Shown: positions 29,065-38,192, counted from the stretch's first letter. The stretch is 64,000 bases of DNA from Allobosea robiniae (GCF_900102525.1 NZ_FNBZ01000005.1:62001-126000), one strand, 5' to 3'. Numbers and translations are program-made. The notes: generated by a model not told the origin, from the letters alone.

Positions 29065-30507
29065 TTACCGGAACGGGTCGAACGGGGTCGGGAAGCGACC
29101 GGTCGGCGTGATCTCGGCGTAAGGCGCGCGCGCCAGCAACTGCCCTTGCCCCGGCTGCGCCAACACCCGCTCGCCATCGAAGACGAGGCAGCCGCGCTGA
29201 TAGGTCGCCGCCGGATAGCCCTGCACCGCCATGCCCTCATAAGGCGTGTAGTCGCTGCCATGATGCTGCATGGCATTGGTCAGCGTGACGCGCCGGTTGG
29301 GATCGAACAGCACGATATCGGCATCGGCCCCGACCGCGAGCGCGCCCTTGCGTGGCGCCAACCCGAAACGCCGCGCCGGATTGGTCGCGACGAGATCGAC
29401 GAAGCGGCGCAGGTCGATGCGCCCCTTGGCGACACCCTCCGAGTAGAGAATGGGCAGGCGTGCGGCGAGACCGGGCACGCCGTTCGGGATCTTGTTGAAA
29501 GGTGCGCCCTCGCCGTGCTGCTTCTTGCCGCGCGGGTCGTCGTAGCGCAGCGGCGAATGGTCGGACGAGACGATGTCGATGACGCCGTCGCGCAGGAACT
29601 GCCAGAGCGCCTCCTGGTCGGCGGTCGAGCGCAGCGCCGGCGAGATCATGAACTTGGCGCCCTCGAAGCCCGGGCGATCCATGTCGGCCTCGTCGAGCAC
29701 GAGATATTGCGTGCAGGTCTCGGCCCAGGCCTTCTGCCCGCGCTTCTGCGCCCGCTCGACCTCTTCGCCGGACTGCCGGCCCGAGACGTGGAAGACCTGG
29801 ATCGGCGTATCCAGCGCCTCGGCCAGGGCGAGAATGCGATGCGTCGCCTCGCGTTCGACCACCATGGGCTTCGCCCAGGCGAGATGGCGCGGCGCCGTCT
29901 GGCCCGCCGCCAGCAGCGCCTGCGTCAGCCAAGTGATCAGTTCGTGATGCTCGGCATGGACGCAGACGAGCGCGCCGGCGCGCCGCGCCGCGGCCAGCGT
30001 CTGCAGGATCTGCGCATCGCCGAGACGGTTGCTGTCATAGGTCATGAAGATCTTGACCGAGCGATGCCCGGCCTCGACCAGCGCCGGCAATTCGGTGTCC
30101 AGCACCTCCGGAGTGGGATCGTTGACCAGAAGATGGAAGGCATGGTCGATCCGGGCCTGCTTCGCCTTCTCGGCATAGGCGGCAACCGCGCCGGCGAGCG
30201 AGCCGCCGCGAACCTGAGGTGCATGGCAGACGACCGTGGTCGTGCCGCCCGCCGCGGCAGAGGCCGTGCCGCTATCGAAGCCGTCGGCGATGTCGGCGCC
30301 CGAGGAGAAGGGCTGGTTGAGATGGACATGACTGTCGACCCCGCCGGGCAGGACGAGCAGGCCCTTTGCATCGACCTCCTCCTTGCCACGCGGCAGCCCC
30401 GCGCCGATCGCGGCGATGACACCGCCGGCAATACCGATATCGAAAGCTCCGATGGAGGAGGCGGTGACGGCCGTGCCGCCGCGGATGACGAGATCGAAAT
30501 CGCTCAT
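29065..30507 (-). CDS. hydA: D-hydantoinase / dihydropyrimidinase
   Basis: 480 aa from the ATG at 30507 (MSDFDLVIRGG); GGAGAGAAAG just before it acts as Shine-Dalgarno, so the ATG at 30522 is not needed. Amidohydrolase metal site: His60 and His62 in VDSHVHLNQ, the carboxylated Lys152 in SVKIFMTYD, His184 in VHAEHHEL, His240 in HVSGRQ and Asp316 in SSDHSP. All are present, so the enzyme should be active. It opens 5-substituted hydantoins or dihydropyrimidines to N-carbamoyl amino acids. It stands alone on the minus strand, convergent with the D-carbamoylase gene and divergent from the NHL-repeat gene across 71 bp. A start MSDFDLVLRG is shared with the second amidohydrolase at 36838. Confidence 0.93.
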   Translation of the reverse strand: MSDFDLVIRGGTAVTASSIGAFDIGIAGGVIAAIGAGLPRGKEEVDAKGLLVLPGGVDSHVHLNQPFSSGADIADGFDSGTASAAAGGTTTVVCHAPQVRGGSLAGAVAAYAEKAKQARIDHAFHLLVNDPTPEVLDTELPALVEAGHRSVKIFMTYDSNRLGDAQILQTLAAARRAGALVCVHAEHHELITWLTQALLAAGQTAPRHLAWAKPMVVEREATHRILALAEALDTPIQVFHVSGRQSGEEVERAQKRGQKAWAETCTQYLVLDEADMDRPGFEGAKFMISPALRSTADQEALWQFLRDGVIDIVSSDHSPLRYDDPRGKKQHGEGAPFNKIPNGVPGLAARLPILYSEGVAKGRIDLRRFVDLVATNPARRFGLAPRKGALAVGADADIVLFDPNRRVTLTNAMQHHGSDYTPYEGMAVQGYPAATYQRGCLVFDGERVLAQPGQGQLLARAPYAEITPTGRFPTPFDPFR

Positions 30508-30578
30508 GGTCTTTCTCTCCATGCGACGGGGGCCGTGAAACGGCAGCCCGCAGCGCGCGAAACAGCGACGAGGTCAGG

Positions 30579-31430
30579 ATGAAAACGGAACTGCGCGTCG
30601 CGCTCGGCGACAGGCTCTATGGCATCGAGCGTCCCTGGGGCGCCCTGCCGGCGACGCCGGGGCGGATCACCGATCTCACAGTCGGCAAGGACGGGCTGGT
30701 GCATGTCCTGCTGCGCCGCGACAGCGCCGTCGATCCCGAGGGGCCCTGCGTGATCACGCTCGCGAGCGATGGCAGCTTCGTCAGGAGCTGGGGCGAAAAG
30801 CTCTGCGTCGATGCTCACAAGATCGCGGCGATGCCCAATGGCGGCCTTGCCATCGTCGACCGCGACGCCCACCGCATCTTCTTCTGCGATGATGAGGGAC
30901 GCATACGGCAGCAGATCGGCGAGAGCCATCGGCCCGGCCAGCCCTTCAACCATCCGAGCGATATCGCCTTTGCGCCCGATGGCGGCTTCTATGTCACCGA
31001 TGGCTATGGCAATGGCCGCATCCGTCGCTACGACTCCGGCGGCAGCCTGATCGCGAGCTGGGGCTCGGTCGGGACGGCGCCGGGCGCGTTCCTGACGCCG
31101 CACGGCATCTGCGTGCTCGGCGACGGTCGCGTCATCGTCGCCGATCGCGAGAACAGCCGCGTGCAGAGCTTCACGGCCGGGGGCGAACTTCTCGCGGTCT
31201 GGGATGCGTTCCTGCGCCCGCAGGATGTCGTCGCCGATGCGGATGATCGAATCTATGTCTGCGACTCGATCCCGACGCTGAGCCTGCTCTCGGCGGATGG
31301 CGCCCTGCTCGGCCGCTGCCGGCCGGTGCTCAACGGCGCCCATGGCCTGTGGCTTGGAACGGCCGGCGATATCTTCCTCGCGGAGACCAACCCCAACCGC
31401 ATCACGCGGCTTTTCCCCGTCGCGAGCTGA
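30579..31430 (+). CDS. NHL-repeat beta-propeller protein
   Basis: 283 aa, no signal peptide seen. At least five NHL-type repeats are visible with the pattern xPxDIAxxPDGxxYVTDxxNxRI: DAHKIAAMPNGGLAIVDRDA, HPSDIAFAPDGGFYVTDGYG, LTPHGICVLGDGRVIVADRE, RPQDVVADADDRIYVCDS and NGAHGLWLGTAGDIFLAET. A six-bladed propeller is likely. Related proteins include the lyase part of peptidyl-glycine alpha-amidating enzyme and sugar lactonase-like hydrolases. It lies inside the hydantoin island, between the hydantoinase and the amino acid importer, so it may act on a lactone or hydroxyglycine-type intermediate, but this is a guess. Confidence 0.78.
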   Translation: MKTELRVALGDRLYGIERPWGALPATPGRITDLTVGKDGLVHVLLRRDSAVDPEGPCVITLASDGSFVRSWGEKLCVDAHKIAAMPNGGLAIVDRDAHRIFFCDDEGRIRQQIGESHRPGQPFNHPSDIAFAPDGGFYVTDGYGNGRIRRYDSGGSLIASWGSVGTAPGAFLTPHGICVLGDGRVIVADRENSRVQSFTAGGELLAVWDAFLRPQDVVADADDRIYVCDSIPTLSLLSADGALLGRCRPVLNGAHGLWLGTAGDIFLAETNPNRITRLFPVAS

Positions 31431-31450
31431 CGCGACGGGCCACCGCGCCC

Positions 31451-32128
31451 TCATGCGGCGGAGACGGCCGTGCGGTTCTGCAGGCGCGAGACCAGCCGCA
31501 CGAAGGGCCAGAACATCAGGAAGTAGACGATCGCCACTGCGATCAATGGCGTTGGGTTGTAGAGCAGGCCCTGGGCAAGCTGGGCCGAACGCAGCAGTTC
31601 CTGAAGTGCGACGGCGGATGCGATCGAGGTCTGCTTCACCAGCTCGACCGTGTTGCTGATCAGGTCCGGCAGCACGTTGCGCGTGCCCTGCGGCACCACG
31701 ACATGGATCATGCTCTTGTACCAGCTCAAGCCCGTGGAGCGGGCCGCTTCGCGCTGGCCCTTCGGCACGGATTCGATGCCGGCGCGGAAGATCTCGGCGA
31801 AATAGCTCGAGCCGTTCAGCGTCAGCGCCAGCACGGCGGCCGTGAACTCGTTGAGCTTCAGGCCGAGGAAGGGCAGGCCGAAGAAGATGAAGATCAGCAG
31901 CACCAGCGGCGGGATGGCGCGCATCACGTCGACATAGGCGATCAGCAGGAAGCGCAGCAGCCGGTTCGGCACGTCCTGCGCCATGGCGATGGCGATACCA
32001 CTGACGACCGAAAGCGGCACGGCGACGGCGGCCAATGCCAGCGTCATCCAGAAGCCCTGCAGCAGCAGCGGCCAGACCTGCTTGAGAACGTCGATATTGA
32101 GGAACGTCGTGACGAGATCGTCCATCAT
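31451..32128 (-). CDS. Polar amino acid ABC transporter permease 2
   Basis: 225 aa. The ATG at 32128 overlaps the stop of the upstream permease (ATGA), so the much longer open frame further upstream is not used. About five membrane helices; the EAA loop is NVLPDLISNTVELVKQTSIASAVA after STGLSWYKSMIHVVVPQ (HisM/GlnP type). It forms the inner-membrane channel with the sister permease. Last gene of the four-gene importer unit (binding protein, ATPase, two permeases). Confidence 0.92.
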   Translation of the reverse strand: MMDDLVTTFLNIDVLKQVWPLLLQGFWMTLALAAVAVPLSVVSGIAIAMAQDVPNRLLRFLLIAYVDVMRAIPPLVLLIFIFFGLPFLGLKLNEFTAAVLALTLNGSSYFAEIFRAGIESVPKGQREAARSTGLSWYKSMIHVVVPQGTRNVLPDLISNTVELVKQTSIASAVALQELLRSAQLAQGLLYNPTPLIAVAIVYFLMFWPFVRLVSRLQNRTAVSAA

Positions 32129-32799
32129 GACCTCGGATGCGCATAGGCGCGTTCGAGCCAGCGCGTGAAGCGCACGAAGGGCAGGAACAGCACGAGGAAG
32201 AGCAAGGCGCCGACGGTCAGCGCGGTCGGGTTGGCGACGTTGGACTGGATGCTGGAGGTCACGTTGAGCAGTTCCGGCACGGCCACGACCGAGCCCAGCG
32301 TGGTGCCCTTGCTGATGCCGATGGCGCGGTTGGTCAGAGGCGGGATCGAGATGCGCACCACCTGTGGCAGGATGATGTAGGCAAGCGTCTTGCTGAAGCT
32401 GAGGCCGGTCGAGCGCCCAGCTTCCCATTGTCCCTTGTGCACGGCGTTGATGCCGGCCCAGAAGATCTCCTCGGCGAAGGCCGAGAGCACGATCGCCAGC
32501 GCCAGCACCGTCGCGGTGATGGGCTCCAGCACCAGCCCGAAATAGGGCAGCGCGAAATAGGCCAGCACGATCAGGACGAGCTGCGGGATCGAGCGGAAGA
32601 AATCGATGTAGAAGATGATCAGCCAGTTCAGCGGCCGGATGCCGTAGAGCCTGAGGATCGCCAATGCGAGGCCGAGCGGGATGCCGATCAGAACCGTCAG
32701 GATCGACATCTGGACGGTGATCAGGAAGCCGCGCAGGATGTCCGGCCAATAGGCCGACATCAGCGAAAAATCGAAGAAATAACGGACGATCTGGTCCAT
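32125..32799 (-). CDS. Polar amino acid ABC transporter permease 1
   Basis: 224 aa, His/Glu/Gln/Arg/opine permease type with about five helices (for example LITVQMSILTVLIGIPLGLALA at 24-45). The EAA-like loop carries STGLSFSKTLAYIILPQVVR and ALTNRAIGISKGTTL-type residues in the order typical of HisQ/M proteins. The gene starts 6 bp after the ATPase stop and ends inside the next permease start. With its partner it should form a heterodimeric channel for an amino acid or amino-acid-like ring compound. Confidence 0.92.
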   Translation of the reverse strand: MDQIVRYFFDFSLMSAYWPDILRGFLITVQMSILTVLIGIPLGLALAILRLYGIRPLNWLIIFYIDFFRSIPQLVLIVLAYFALPYFGLVLEPITATVLALAIVLSAFAEEIFWAGINAVHKGQWEAGRSTGLSFSKTLAYIILPQVVRISIPPLTNRAIGISKGTTLGSVVAVPELLNVTSSIQSNVANPTALTVGALLFLVLFLPFVRFTRWLERAYAHPRS

Positions 32800-32805
32800 G
32801 CGCCG

Positions 32806-33555
32806 TCAGCCGTGCGAGCGCATCACGAAGTCGCGGATGCGCTGGTGCTGCGGATTGATCAGGATCTCCTGCGGCGTGCCCTCGGCCAGAATCGCGCCAT
32901 GATCCATGAAGACGACGCGGTCGGCGACATCGCGCGCGAACTTCATCTCATGGGTCACGACGATCATGGTCATGCCCATTTCCTTGGTCCGGACCATGAC
33001 GTTGAGGACTTCGCCGACGAGCTCGGGGTCGAGCGCCGAGGTCGGCTCGTCGAAGAGCATGACCTGCGGCTCCAATGCCATGGCGCGAGCGATGCCGACG
33101 CGCTGCTGCTGGCCGCCGGACAGCTCGGCCGGATAGGCGTCGGCCTTGTGGGCAAGGCCGACGACTTCGAGATGGTGGCGGGCCTTCGCCTCGGCCTCCT
33201 GCTTGCTCAAGCCGACGACCTTGCGCAGCGCGAGCGAGACGTTCCCCAGCGCCGTCTTGTGCGGGTAGAGATGGATACCCTGGAAGACCATGCCGATGCC
33301 GCGGCGCAGGCGGTCGAGATCGACCTTGGGGCCGGTGACCTCCTGCCCGCCGAGGCGGATCGTGCCCGCCGTCGGCTCCTCAAGCCGGTTGATGCAGCGC
33401 AGGCAGGTGCTCTTGCCCGAACCGGAGGAGCCGACGATCACGACGGCCTCGCCCTTGCCGACCTTGAGGTCGACACCGCGCAGAACCTCGACATTGCCGA
33501 AGCTCTTGCGCAAGCCCTCGATCGAAACGATCGTTTCGGAAGGCGTGGCCGTCAT
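32806..33555 (-). CDS. Polar amino acid ABC transporter ATP-binding protein
   Basis: 249 aa from the ATG at 33555; a GTG at 33573 that overlaps the binding-protein stop (GTGA) would add six residues and is equally possible. Walker [11 protein letters not shown]-loop [12 protein letters not shown], signature [16 protein letters not shown], Walker [15 protein letters not shown] and switch His in VTHEM. The GIHLYPHKT form is characteristic of the GlnQ/HisP family (usually QxFNLFPHxT). It powers the importer encoded by the adjacent permease genes. Confidence 0.94.
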   Translation of the reverse strand: MTATPSETIVSIEGLRKSFGNVEVLRGVDLKVGKGEAVVIVGSSGSGKSTCLRCINRLEEPTAGTIRLGGQEVTGPKVDLDRLRRGIGMVFQGIHLYPHKTALGNVSLALRKVVGLSKQEAEAKARHHLEVVGLAHKADAYPAELSGGQQQRVGIARAMALEPQVMLFDEPTSALDPELVGEVLNVMVRTKEMGMTMIVVTHEMKFARDVADRVVFMDHGAILAEGTPQEILINPQHQRIRDFVMRSHG

Positions 33556-33569
33556 GGCGGGCGCTGAGG

Positions 33570-34445
33570 TCACTTGCAGGCGGCCTTGTGCGGGGTCGCG
33601 TCGTAACCCTCGAAATCCGGCGCGCCGATGCCCGGATAAACCTTGGCGCTGGAGGAATCGGCCGCCGGCTTCACGCCGAACCACTTCTCATGGATCGCGG
33701 CCAGCGTGCCGTCGCTCTTGATGCATTCCAGCGCGGCCTCGACCTTGGCGCGGAACGCCGCATCCTCCTTGCGGAAAGCGATGCCGAAATTGTTGCCGCT
33801 GTTGAGCACGAATGCGACCTCGGCCATCGGCGTCTGCGTCGAGACATAGCGCGAGACCGGGACGTCGGCGACATTGGCGAAGGCGCGCCCGATCATCACG
33901 GCCTGCACGGCGTCGGCGTTCTTGTTGTAGCGCTGGATGGTGTAGCCGTATTTGGCTTCGTTGTCGGTCAGCCACTTGTCGGAGATCGAGCCGTTATTGA
34001 CGGTCAGCGCCTTGCCCTTCAGCTCCTCCAGATTGGCGATCTTGGCGCCCTTCTTGACGAGGAAGCCGAGACCCGTCGGCATATAGGGCTCGCTGAACAG
34101 CATCTGCGCGGCGCGGTCTTTCGTGATGTTGGTCGGCGCCGGGATCATCTCGTAGCGCTTGGAGAACAGGCCCGCGAAAATCGCCGAGAAATTGGAATCC
34201 GTGACCTCGACGCCGGGGCGCCCGAGCTGCTTCGCCAGTGCAGCCGACATGTCGTAGGTGAAGCCCGTCGCCTCGCCGGCCGGCGTCTTGAAGCAGAACG
34301 GCGCGAAGCCGAGATCGCAGGCCACCTTCAGCTTCTCGCCCTGCGGATGGTCGGCATCCTGCGCCAGGGCCGGCATGGCGAGCATGGCGCCGAGCACGGC
34401 GCCCGCTGCAAAGGCACGCGTCAGCTTGATCGAATTCAGCTTCAT
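33570..34445 (-). CDS. Amino acid ABC transporter substrate-binding protein (family 3)
   Basis: 291 aa. The signal peptide is residues 1-28 ([18 protein letters not shown]), with cleavage before QDADH; periplasmic. The family 3 core shows [51 protein letters not shown] and [20 protein letters not shown]. First gene of the importer unit; GGGAAAG precedes the ATG. A LysR-type two-part element lies 112-148 bp upstream. Close linkage with two hydantoinase-type genes, a racemase and carbamoylases suggests uptake of a hydantoin, carbamoyl-amino acid or amino acid. Confidence 0.92.
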   Translation of the reverse strand: MKLNSIKLTRAFAAGAVLGAMLAMPALAQDADHPQGEKLKVACDLGFAPFCFKTPAGEATGFTYDMSAALAKQLGRPGVEVTDSNFSAIFAGLFSKRYEMIPAPTNITKDRAAQMLFSEPYMPTGLGFLVKKGAKIANLEELKGKALTVNNGSISDKWLTDNEAKYGYTIQRYNKNADAVQAVMIGRAFANVADVPVSRYVSTQTPMAEVAFVLNSGNNFGIAFRKEDAAFRAKVEAALECIKSDGTLAAIHEKWFGVKPAADSSSAKVYPGIGAPDFEGYDATPHKAACK

Positions 34446-34556
34446 CTTTCCCGCTCCCGTTATGCGTTGTGGCTACGCCGCGATTGCTGCCCCCTGTCCC
34501 TGCAACAATCCGGCCATGTCCAAGGGGAGCCTAACAGGGCGAAATCATGCCCAGCC

Positions 34557-34593
34557 AATCATTTATTGTCGGGTGGCCATAACCTGATGTTAA
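34557..34593 (-). promoter_or_regulatory. Two-part LysR-type element upstream of the amino acid importer
   Basis: Read on the minus strand: TTAAC-ATCAG-GTTAT (34593-34579), then CAATAAATGATT (34568-34557), with AATAAA beginning 26 bp from the box start. The box differs from the copy at 27970-27984 by one base. It overlaps the last codons of the lysR gene, so the importer promoter lies partly inside lysR. Confidence 0.62.
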
Positions 34594-35516
34594 GTTCCAA
34601 CCTCGCCGTCCTCGCCGGAGGCAGCGGGAGGCGACGGTACCAGGCCGCGCAGAATATCGACGAAAGCACTCGCCGTGCGTGACAGCGGCTCGAAGCGCGG
34701 CGTCAGCAGATGGGCGCGGACGCGCGTCTTGGGTGCGAGCGGGCGCGATACCAGTTCCGGCCAGGTCCGCCCACGCAGCACGAACTCGTCGACGACCCCG
34801 ACGCCCGCCCCCGCACGCACCATCGCGCAGGCAACCGGCGTGAAACGGACGACGGTGCTGATCCTGAGCGGCGCGGATTTCAATGTGAGGGCACGCCCGA
34901 CGACATCGCCATAGGGCGTCTGCGGCCCGAACCCGATCAGCGGATAAGGCGCGAGATCGGCCGGGCGGACCACGCGCAATCGCGCCAGCGCATGGTCGCG
35001 CGGCATGATCACCATCAGCCGCCCTTCCGTCAGGATCTCCGTATTGAGCGTCGGCTCGTCGACCGGGATGATCGAGACGCCGAGATCGGCACGGCCGGCC
35101 ACGACCTTGGCGACGACCTCCAGCAGGGTCAGCACCTCGAACTCGACGCGCAGGTCCGGGAAGCGCTCGCGCAGCCGCGCGATGGCATCCGGCACCAGCG
35201 CCTGGCCGACGCTCGGGCTCGCGACGATCCGCACCGACCCGGTACCGCGCTCGCGCAATTCATCGGCGAGCTCGTTGACCCTGACCACGCCCTGATGGAC
35301 CTGATCGACCTCCTGGAACAGGCGGCGCGCCTCGGGCGTCGGCTGGACACGGCCGCGCACGCGCTCGAACAGGCGCAGCGCCAATCGGTCCTCGGTATAG
35401 GCCAGCAGGCGGCTGATCGCCGGCTGCGAGACCGAGAGCAGGCGGGCCGCGCCGCTGATCGATCCGGTGATCATGATGGCCCGGAAGACTTCGATCTGCC
35501 GAAGATTGAGGCGCAT
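34590..35516 (-). CDS. LysR family transcriptional regulator
   Basis: 308 aa. The N-terminal winged helix-turn-helix is typical: LNLRQIEVFRAIMITGS, then SGAARLLSVSQPAISRLLAY (about residues 18-37). The effector domain starts around residue 90 with GSVRIVASPSVGQALVPDAI, and contains PLIGFGPQTPYGDVV and a late RAGAGVGVVDEFV. It sits between the amino acid importer (same strand, downstream) and the DUF917 operon (divergent). A box matching its presumed site begins 5 bp upstream of its own ATG and is shared with the DUF917 promoter, so it probably represses itself while activating the operon on a pathway intermediate. Confidence 0.93.
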   Translation of the reverse strand: MRLNLRQIEVFRAIMITGSISGAARLLSVSQPAISRLLAYTEDRLALRLFERVRGRVQPTPEARRLFQEVDQVHQGVVRVNELADELRERGTGSVRIVASPSVGQALVPDAIARLRERFPDLRVEFEVLTLLEVVAKVVAGRADLGVSIIPVDEPTLNTEILTEGRLMVIMPRDHALARLRVVRPADLAPYPLIGFGPQTPYGDVVGRALTLKSAPLRISTVVRFTPVACAMVRAGAGVGVVDEFVLRGRTWPELVSRPLAPKTRVRAHLLTPRFEPLSRTASAFVDILRGLVPSPPAASGEDGEVGT

Positions 35517-35520
35517 GGCA

Positions 35521-35558
35521 ATAACATCCGTTTATGGTCGGCCGCATAATAAGCATGA
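35521..35558 (+). promoter_or_regulatory. Two-part LysR-type element between lysR and DUF917 gene
   Basis: ATAAC-ATCCG-TTTAT (35521-35535) matches the 27970 box at 12 of 15 bases. AATAAGCATGA begins at 35548, and its GCATGA starts exactly 32 bp from the box start, as at 27970. It lies 5 bp before the lysR ATG and 134-171 bp before the DUF917 ATG. Confidence 0.58.
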
Positions 35559-35624
35559 TTCATTTCGCGCCTAGCGTTCTAAGCTCGACCTCGTGCCGGC
35601 AACGACCGGCTCGCCGAGCATGGC

Positions 35625-35651
35625 GCGAAAAAGTGGGAACCGGTTTTTCGC
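35625..35651. repeat. Rhizobiales-type intergenic palindrome
   Basis: GCGAAAAA and TTTTTCGC are perfect 8-base arms around GTGGGAACCGG. I recall the pattern GCGAAAA-GTGG-ACCGG-TTTTCGC as a common intergenic palindrome in Rhizobiales genomes. Here it lies in the leader of the DUF917 operon, 40 bp before the ATG. Confidence 0.6.
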
Positions 35652-35691
35652 TTCAGCAATGCTCCCAACCAAAGCAGGGTGAGGCCGGCCG

Positions 35692-36789
35692 ATGAGACGC
35701 TTTCTGACGAGCAGGGATGTCGAGGCCGCCGTGGCCGGCGGCTCCGTCTTCGCAGCGGGCGGCGGCGGCTGGGCCGATCACGGACGCATGCTCGGCACCG
35801 CCGCGGTCAACACCGGCAGGCCCGAGCTCGTCACGATGGACGAGATTCCCGACGACGCGATCATCGCCACCGCCGCCGCCATCGGCGCGCCCGGCGGCAC
35901 GACCGAGTGGGAGATGTGGGGCATCGACTACGTCAAGGCCGTGCAATTGCTGCAGGAGGCGCTGGGCAAGCCGATCTACGGCCTGATCATCGGCCAGAAC
36001 GGCATGTCGAGCACGCTGAACGCCTGGCTCCCGAGCGCGATCCTCGGCATCAAGGTGGTCGATGCCGTCGGCGATATCCGCGCCCATCCCACCGGCGACA
36101 TGGGCTCGATCGGTCTTGCCAACAGCCCGGAAGCGACGATCCAGGTCGCGGTCGGCGGCAATCGTTCGAAGAACCAGTATATCGAGCTGGTGACGCGCGG
36201 CGCCACCGCCAAGGTCTCGCCGATCCTGCGCACGGCCTCGGACATGTCGGGCGGCTTCATCGCCTCCTGCCGCAATCCCGTTTCGGCGGCCTATGTCCGG
36301 AAGAACGCGGCGCTCGGCGGCATCTCGATGGCGCTGGCCTTGGGCGAGCGCATTCTCGCCGCCAAGCCGAAGGGCGGCAGCGCGGTCATCGACGCGATCT
36401 GCGACGAGACCGGCGGCTCGATCATCGCGCGCGGGACCGTGGCGAAGAAGGATGTGCGCTACACCAACGAGGCCTTCGACATCGGCACGATCCAGGTCGG
36501 GACCGGCGCCGCCGCCCGCGTCATCCATGTCATGAACGAATACATGGCCGTGACCGATCCCGACGGCGCCCGGCATGCCTGCTTCCCGGACGTGATCACC
36601 ACGCTCGACGCCGACGGCCAACCGGTCAGCTCCGGCCATGTCCGCGAGGGCATGGAACTCTCGGTGCTGCGCGTGCCCAAGGACAAGATCCCGCTGAGCT
36701 CCAGCGTGACCGACCCCAGCGTCTATCCGATCGTCGAGAAGGCGCTCGGCATGAATTTCACCGACTACGCGCTCGGCCGCGCGGACTAG
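35692..36789 (+). CDS. DUF917 family protein (S-methyl-thiohydantoin desulfurase-like)
   Basis: 365 aa, cytoplasmic. It matches the DUF917 layout: a Gly-rich opening AAVAGGSVFAAGGGGWADHG, PELVTMDEIPDDAIIATAAAIGAPG, the central VVDAVGDIRAHPTGDMGSIGL and a C-terminal AFDIGTIQVGTGAAARVIHVMNEYM strand block. The family (Pfam DUF917) often neighbours hydantoinase HyuA/HyuB genes. From memory the domain has been renamed after an S-methyl-thiohydantoin desulfurase; please verify. First gene of a five-gene run with a second hydantoinase-like protein, a carbamoylase, a flavin reductase and a racemase. Predicted role: an early step on a hydantoin or thiohydantoin ring. Confidence 0.82.
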   Translation: MRRFLTSRDVEAAVAGGSVFAAGGGGWADHGRMLGTAAVNTGRPELVTMDEIPDDAIIATAAAIGAPGGTTEWEMWGIDYVKAVQLLQEALGKPIYGLIIGQNGMSSTLNAWLPSAILGIKVVDAVGDIRAHPTGDMGSIGLANSPEATIQVAVGGNRSKNQYIELVTRGATAKVSPILRTASDMSGGFIASCRNPVSAAYVRKNAALGGISMALALGERILAAKPKGGSAVIDAICDETGGSIIARGTVAKKDVRYTNEAFDIGTIQVGTGAAARVIHVMNEYMAVTDPDGARHACFPDVITTLDADGQPVSSGHVREGMELSVLRVPKDKIPLSSSVTDPSVYPIVEKALGMNFTDYALGRAD

Positions 36790-36837
36790 TCCGCACGGCT
36801 CTCCGTCCACCCCTCAGGATCAACCGGATACCCGACC

Positions 36838-38187
36838 ATGAGCGATTTCGATCTCGTCCTCCGCGGCAATATCGTGCTGTCCGACCGGATCATCGAGGAC
36901 GGCTATGTCGCCGTCAGCGGCGGCAAGATCGGCAAGGTCGGCTCGGGCACGCCGCCCTCGGCCCGCGAGACCCAGGATTTCCGCGGCCAGTGGATCATTC
37001 CCGGCGTCATCGATGGACAGGTCCATTCCGGCAGCCAGGCTAATCACGAGGGCATCGGCATGTGCTCGCGGGCGGCGGCGGCCGGCGGCGTCACCGTGAT
37101 GGTCGACATGCCCTATGACGAGCCGGAGCCCGTCACCAGCGCAAAACTCTTCAACGAGAAGGTCGCGGTGGTCGAGCGCGACGCCCATGTCGATGTCGCC
37201 CTCTACGCCACGATCACCATCGAGAACGGGCTCCATGCCATTCCCGGGCTGGTCGAGGCCGGCGCCTGCGCCTTCAAGTTCTCGACCTTCGAGGCCAATC
37301 CGACGCGCTTTCCCCGCATCGGCGACGACACGCTCTACGAGGCCTTCAAGCTGATCGAGCCGACCGGGCTGCTCTGCGGCGTCCATAACCAGGACCAGGA
37401 GATGACAAGGCGCAATATCGCCCGGCTGATCGAGGCTGGCGATACCGGCCCGGACGCCTTCCTGCGCGCCCATCCCCCGCTCGTCGAGAACCTCGCCACC
37501 GCCCGGATCTACGAGATCGGCGCCGAGACCGGGGCGCGTGCGCACGCCGTCCACGTCTCGACCTCGCGCGGCTTCGAGATCTGCAACATGTACAAGCAGG
37601 CCGGGTACAAGGCGACGGTCGAGAGCTGCGTGCAGTATTTCATGCTCAATGCCGAGGAGCACGGCCCGCGCTTCGGTGCCAAGATCAAACATTACCCGCC
37701 GATCCGCCCGAAGGCCGAGAGCGACCTGCTCTGGAGCCATCTCGCCGCCGGCCATTGCGACTTCATCTCGTCGGATCACGTCTCCTGGGGGCTGGAGAAG
37801 AAGGGCGACCCGATGATCTTCAAGAACACCTCGGGCGGGCCCGGCATCGAAACCCTGCTGCCGGCGCTCTGGACCGGCTGCGAGGAGCACGGCCTGTCGC
37901 CGACCATCGTGGTGAAGCAGCTCTGCGAGGGGCCGGCCAAGGCCTTCCTGCTCGCCGACAAGGGCCGGCTCGAAGCCGGCGCCGATGCCGATATCACCGT
38001 GCTGGAGCCCGGCCGCTTCATCCACGACCCCAGCAAGAGCCTCGCGGCGGTGAAGTGGAGCTCGATGGAGGGTCGCGAATTCCGCGTCCGCGTCGCTGCG
38101 ACCTATGTCCGCGGCCAGCTCGCCTGGGACGGCAAGGAGATCCGCAACAAGGCCGGCGACGGCCGCTTCCTGCGCCCGGCGGCGTGA
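36838..38187 (+). CDS. Hydantoinase/dihydroorotase-like amidohydrolase with altered metal site
   Basis: 449 aa, cyclic amidohydrolase family (hydantoinase, allantoinase, dihydroorotase). The usual DxHxH metal motif reads VIDGQVHSGSQ, so the first His is Gln61 and only His63 remains. The other ligands are present: Lys147 in ACAFKFSTF, His183 in GVHNQDQ, His239 in HAVHVSTSRG and Asp313 in ISSDHVSWG. A one-metal or otherwise altered centre is likely. The gene follows DUF917 by 48 bp and precedes the M20-type carbamoylase by 5 bp. It may open the ring produced by the DUF917 enzyme. Clearly a paralogue, not a copy, of the hydantoinase at 29065. Confidence 0.87.
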   Translation: MSDFDLVLRGNIVLSDRIIEDGYVAVSGGKIGKVGSGTPPSARETQDFRGQWIIPGVIDGQVHSGSQANHEGIGMCSRAAAAGGVTVMVDMPYDEPEPVTSAKLFNEKVAVVERDAHVDVALYATITIENGLHAIPGLVEAGACAFKFSTFEANPTRFPRIGDDTLYEAFKLIEPTGLLCGVHNQDQEMTRRNIARLIEAGDTGPDAFLRAHPPLVENLATARIYEIGAETGARAHAVHVSTSRGFEICNMYKQAGYKATVESCVQYFMLNAEEHGPRFGAKIKHYPPIRPKAESDLLWSHLAAGHCDFISSDHVSWGLEKKGDPMIFKNTSGGPGIETLLPALWTGCEEHGLSPTIVVKQLCEGPAKAFLLADKGRLEAGADADITVLEPGRFIHDPSKSLAAVKWSSMEGREFRVRVAATYVRGQLAWDGKEIRNKAGDGRFLRPAA

Positions 38188-38192
38188 TCACC

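Noticed and set aside
32129-32749. Long N-terminal extension of permease 2 (frame open to 32749)
   Set aside because: This part overlaps permease 1 antisense-free but in another frame and has no membrane-protein pattern; the ATGA overlap at 32128 gives the real start.
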